A stretch of 8,074 bases of DNA, taken from the NCBI GenBank assembly GCA_938038825.1, contig CALHST010000061.1, positions 1-8,074 on the forward strand, written 5' to 3'. Position numbers and translations under genes: made by a program. A model generated the notes under the pieces. The model had not been told where the DNA came from. It made no database searches and saw only the letters and a program-made list of their open reading frames with translations. This DNA comes from an uncultured Paracoccaceae bacterium (GTDB lineage Bacteria > Pseudomonadota > Alphaproteobacteria > Rhodobacterales > Rhodobacteraceae). Below are positions 6,824-8,074 of this stretch, in pieces. Position 1 is the stretch's first letter. Each line of letters starts with the position of its first letter.

Positions 6824-7735
6824 TTGATATTTGATACGATCCCCTATCGATCCAAAGAAGCCGAGTATTGGGAAGCTCTTGGTAGTAAAGTAGAAGAATA
6901 TCACGGACCGTTAGATGACATCTCCGACTTAATGGTTCGAGGAACGGACAATGCGCACATCAGTGATGTCCTGCTAGCTGCTGAAGGCATCAACCAATAT
7001 ACGTCAGGGCATAGTTGCGATGCTACTTGCTTGTTGCCGATGGCTGACCTTGCCGAAAAGCTGGGAGGTATCTTTTTGGCAAAGAAGGCAAGATCGGCAC
7101 ATAAGACGATAAAAACGAATTCTGATTGGACCACTCAAGAGGTCGATGATTTCATCCACGACGCCCTTTTGGTTTTGACTGACGAAGAAATTGCGGAACG
7201 AACGCAGGTTCAAGCGAAAGCGGATCAGGCCTTTTTGAGAGCATTTGCGGAATGGCTCCAGTCGTATTTTCCACGCAAGGAAGTGGCGGACATCAACGCT
7301 TATCTGCGGGAAAAATGGACGCAAGTACGACAAACACATCCAGAGATATGGTGCGCGCATCAAATTGGCAAACTTGGACCAAGAATCAATGGGGAAACCG
7401 CCTTCGCGCTTCTCAAGCAGTGCGGTTTCGAAGGTGCCGCCAAAATCAGGACAGCAAAGCCAGCAGTCGACGCAACAGCACCTGTCCACTTCCTTTGGAT
7501 CGAGACGACAGAAGGCCGGGAAATCGTCATCGTACGCTTTGCTGACGCTACGAGTTTACTGGACGTGGCTAGTTGGAGTGAGCTAGCCCGCACCCCTTCA
7601 AGTCCGCCCCTCAACAGCAAGACGCAATGGCTCGCAAGTCAAAATAAACAATTTATGATTGATCGAGATAGCCTCTCAATAGCAGAACCAAGGTTCCTCC
7701 GCCCGTTGCCCCGAAAACTAGTTTATTTGAATTAG
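6824..7735 (+). CDS. Hypothetical protein (303 aa), unrecognised, low-GC
   Basis: I do not recognise this protein. It appears soluble: no signal peptide or membrane segment is visible. The N-terminal third is acidic (KEAEYWEALGSKVEEYHGPL from 11, then a helical stretch). Residues 104-170 are charged and probably helical, with LLVLTDEEIAERTQVQAKAD and an aromatic AEWLQSYFP. The region from about 220 looks like beta strands (HFLWIETTEGREIVIVRFAD), and the C-terminus is basic (RFLRPLPRKLVYLN). Start choice: TTG at 6824 has AGAGGG 7 nt upstream, and an ATG at 6819 is followed two codons later by a stop. The frame is open and protein-like from 6743 but offers no ATG, GTG or TTG there, so the gene could be 5'-damaged. 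GC is about 47% in sampled lines against about 65% in a sampled line of the preceding gene, which suggests acquired DNA. It lies alone, after a hairpin and convergent to the next gene. Confidence 0.65.
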   Translation: MIFDTIPYRSKEAEYWEALGSKVEEYHGPLDDISDLMVRGTDNAHISDVLLAAEGINQYTSGHSCDATCLLPMADLAEKLGGIFLAKKARSAHKTIKTNSDWTTQEVDDFIHDALLVLTDEEIAERTQVQAKADQAFLRAFAEWLQSYFPRKEVADINAYLREKWTQVRQTHPEIWCAHQIGKLGPRINGETAFALLKQCGFEGAAKIRTAKPAVDATAPVHFLWIETTEGREIVIVRFADATSLLDVASWSELARTPSSPPLNSKTQWLASQNKQFMIDRDSLSIAEPRFLRPLPRKLVYLN

Positions 7736-7834
7736 CGGTCATTGGCACAGCAGCAGCAAATTGACGCTTTGTCCGCATAGTTGTCATCAGCGCTCAAAGA
7801 ACACCGAAATAAACTTGTTGGGAACAATCTGAGA

Positions 7835-8074
7835 TTACTCGGGCTGTGTTTCGCCGGCGCGGTGCCTTGCAAGGGCCTCTTTCAGGAACTTGCGGCCGGA
7901 TTTTTCGGCCATGCGGGTACGTACGGCTGTTAGGAAGGCCTCTTCCAGAGTTTGTGACGAGGCCCCGAGGACCTCGCCCACTTTCATGAACAACCGATCA
8001 TCGCCGAGTTCGTTTTGCACGGCAATGCAATCCTCGGCCAGTTTATTGGCCATTTCGGTTGTGGCTGTATCGAC
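7835..8074 (-). CDS. Small helical protein of unknown function, probably running past the right edge
   Basis: The frame ends with TAA at 7837..7835 and is open to the window edge (79 codons visible). An internal ATG at 8053..8051 would give 72 aa (MANKLAEDCIAVQNELGDDR...), but there is no ribosome-binding site before it, so the real start is more likely outside the window. The visible part lacks Gly- or Pro-rich breaks and looks all-helical: an acidic first half (AEDCIAVQNELGDDRLF), then GEVLGASSQTLEEAFLTAVR, and a basic end (RMAEKSGRKFLKEALARHRAG). Its codon use and GC resemble the main genome. No family is recognised and no function can be proposed. It converges on the low-GC 303-aa gene with about 100 bp between the stops. 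Confidence 0.65.
   Translation of the reverse strand, partial: VDTATTEMANKLAEDCIAVQNELGDDRLFMKVGEVLGASSQTLEEAFLTAVRTRMAEKSGRKFLKEALARHRAGETQPE

Overview
The window looks like chromosomal DNA of an alphaproteobacterium, most likely a marine Rhodobacterales (Roseobacter-group) strain. The clues are the high GC of most genes (about 60-65% in hand-counted lines), the protein families present, and the style of the MttB-family methyltransferase. This placement is inference from family resemblance; no search was run.

Left part (1-2628, minus strand): a cysteinyl-tRNA synthetase gene (cysS) is followed downstream by a citramalate synthase gene (cimA type) that runs off the left edge. A 43-codon ORF sits between them and overlaps the stop of cysS and the start of cimA (TGATG and ATGA junctions). 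It may be a tiny translation-coupled gene or just a coupling linker. The cimA reading frame is interrupted by an in-frame TAA at 390-392, exactly where the family has its conserved Glu in the NGLGERCGN motif. The frame then continues open and homologous-looking to position 1, so this is a single nonsense change in an otherwise intact gene, or a sequencing error.

Middle (2629-4637): a 219-bp divergent intergenic region with two inverted repeats separates cysS from a plus-strand, fold-type I PLP-dependent aminotransferase (392 aa, start at 2848). This gene converges, with a 35-bp gap, on a minus-strand gene for a secreted 191-aa outer-membrane beta-barrel protein. A 29-nt imperfect palindrome lies just before the ribosome-binding site of the barrel gene.

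Right-middle (4638-6631): a 405-bp gene-free stretch separates the barrel gene from a plus-strand, 517-aa trimethylamine methyltransferase (MttB)-family protein with no in-frame amber codon. Its upstream region packs four perfect stem-loops into about 175 nt, which makes it a candidate structured leader or multi-operator region. A strong hairpin follows the gene. No corrinoid protein or partner methyltransferase lies in the window.

Right end (6632-8074): an unrecognised 303-aa ORF of lower GC (about 47%) probably starts at TTG and may be acquired DNA. A minus-strand small or partial helical protein of unknown function runs to the right edge.

No mobile-element gene, CRISPR array, tRNA or rRNA was seen. 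Apart from the cysS-cimA pair, the genes do not form an obvious shared pathway. The best candidates for something undescribed are the structured leader upstream of the MttB-family gene, the broken cimA with its coupling ORF, and the low-GC orphan gene.
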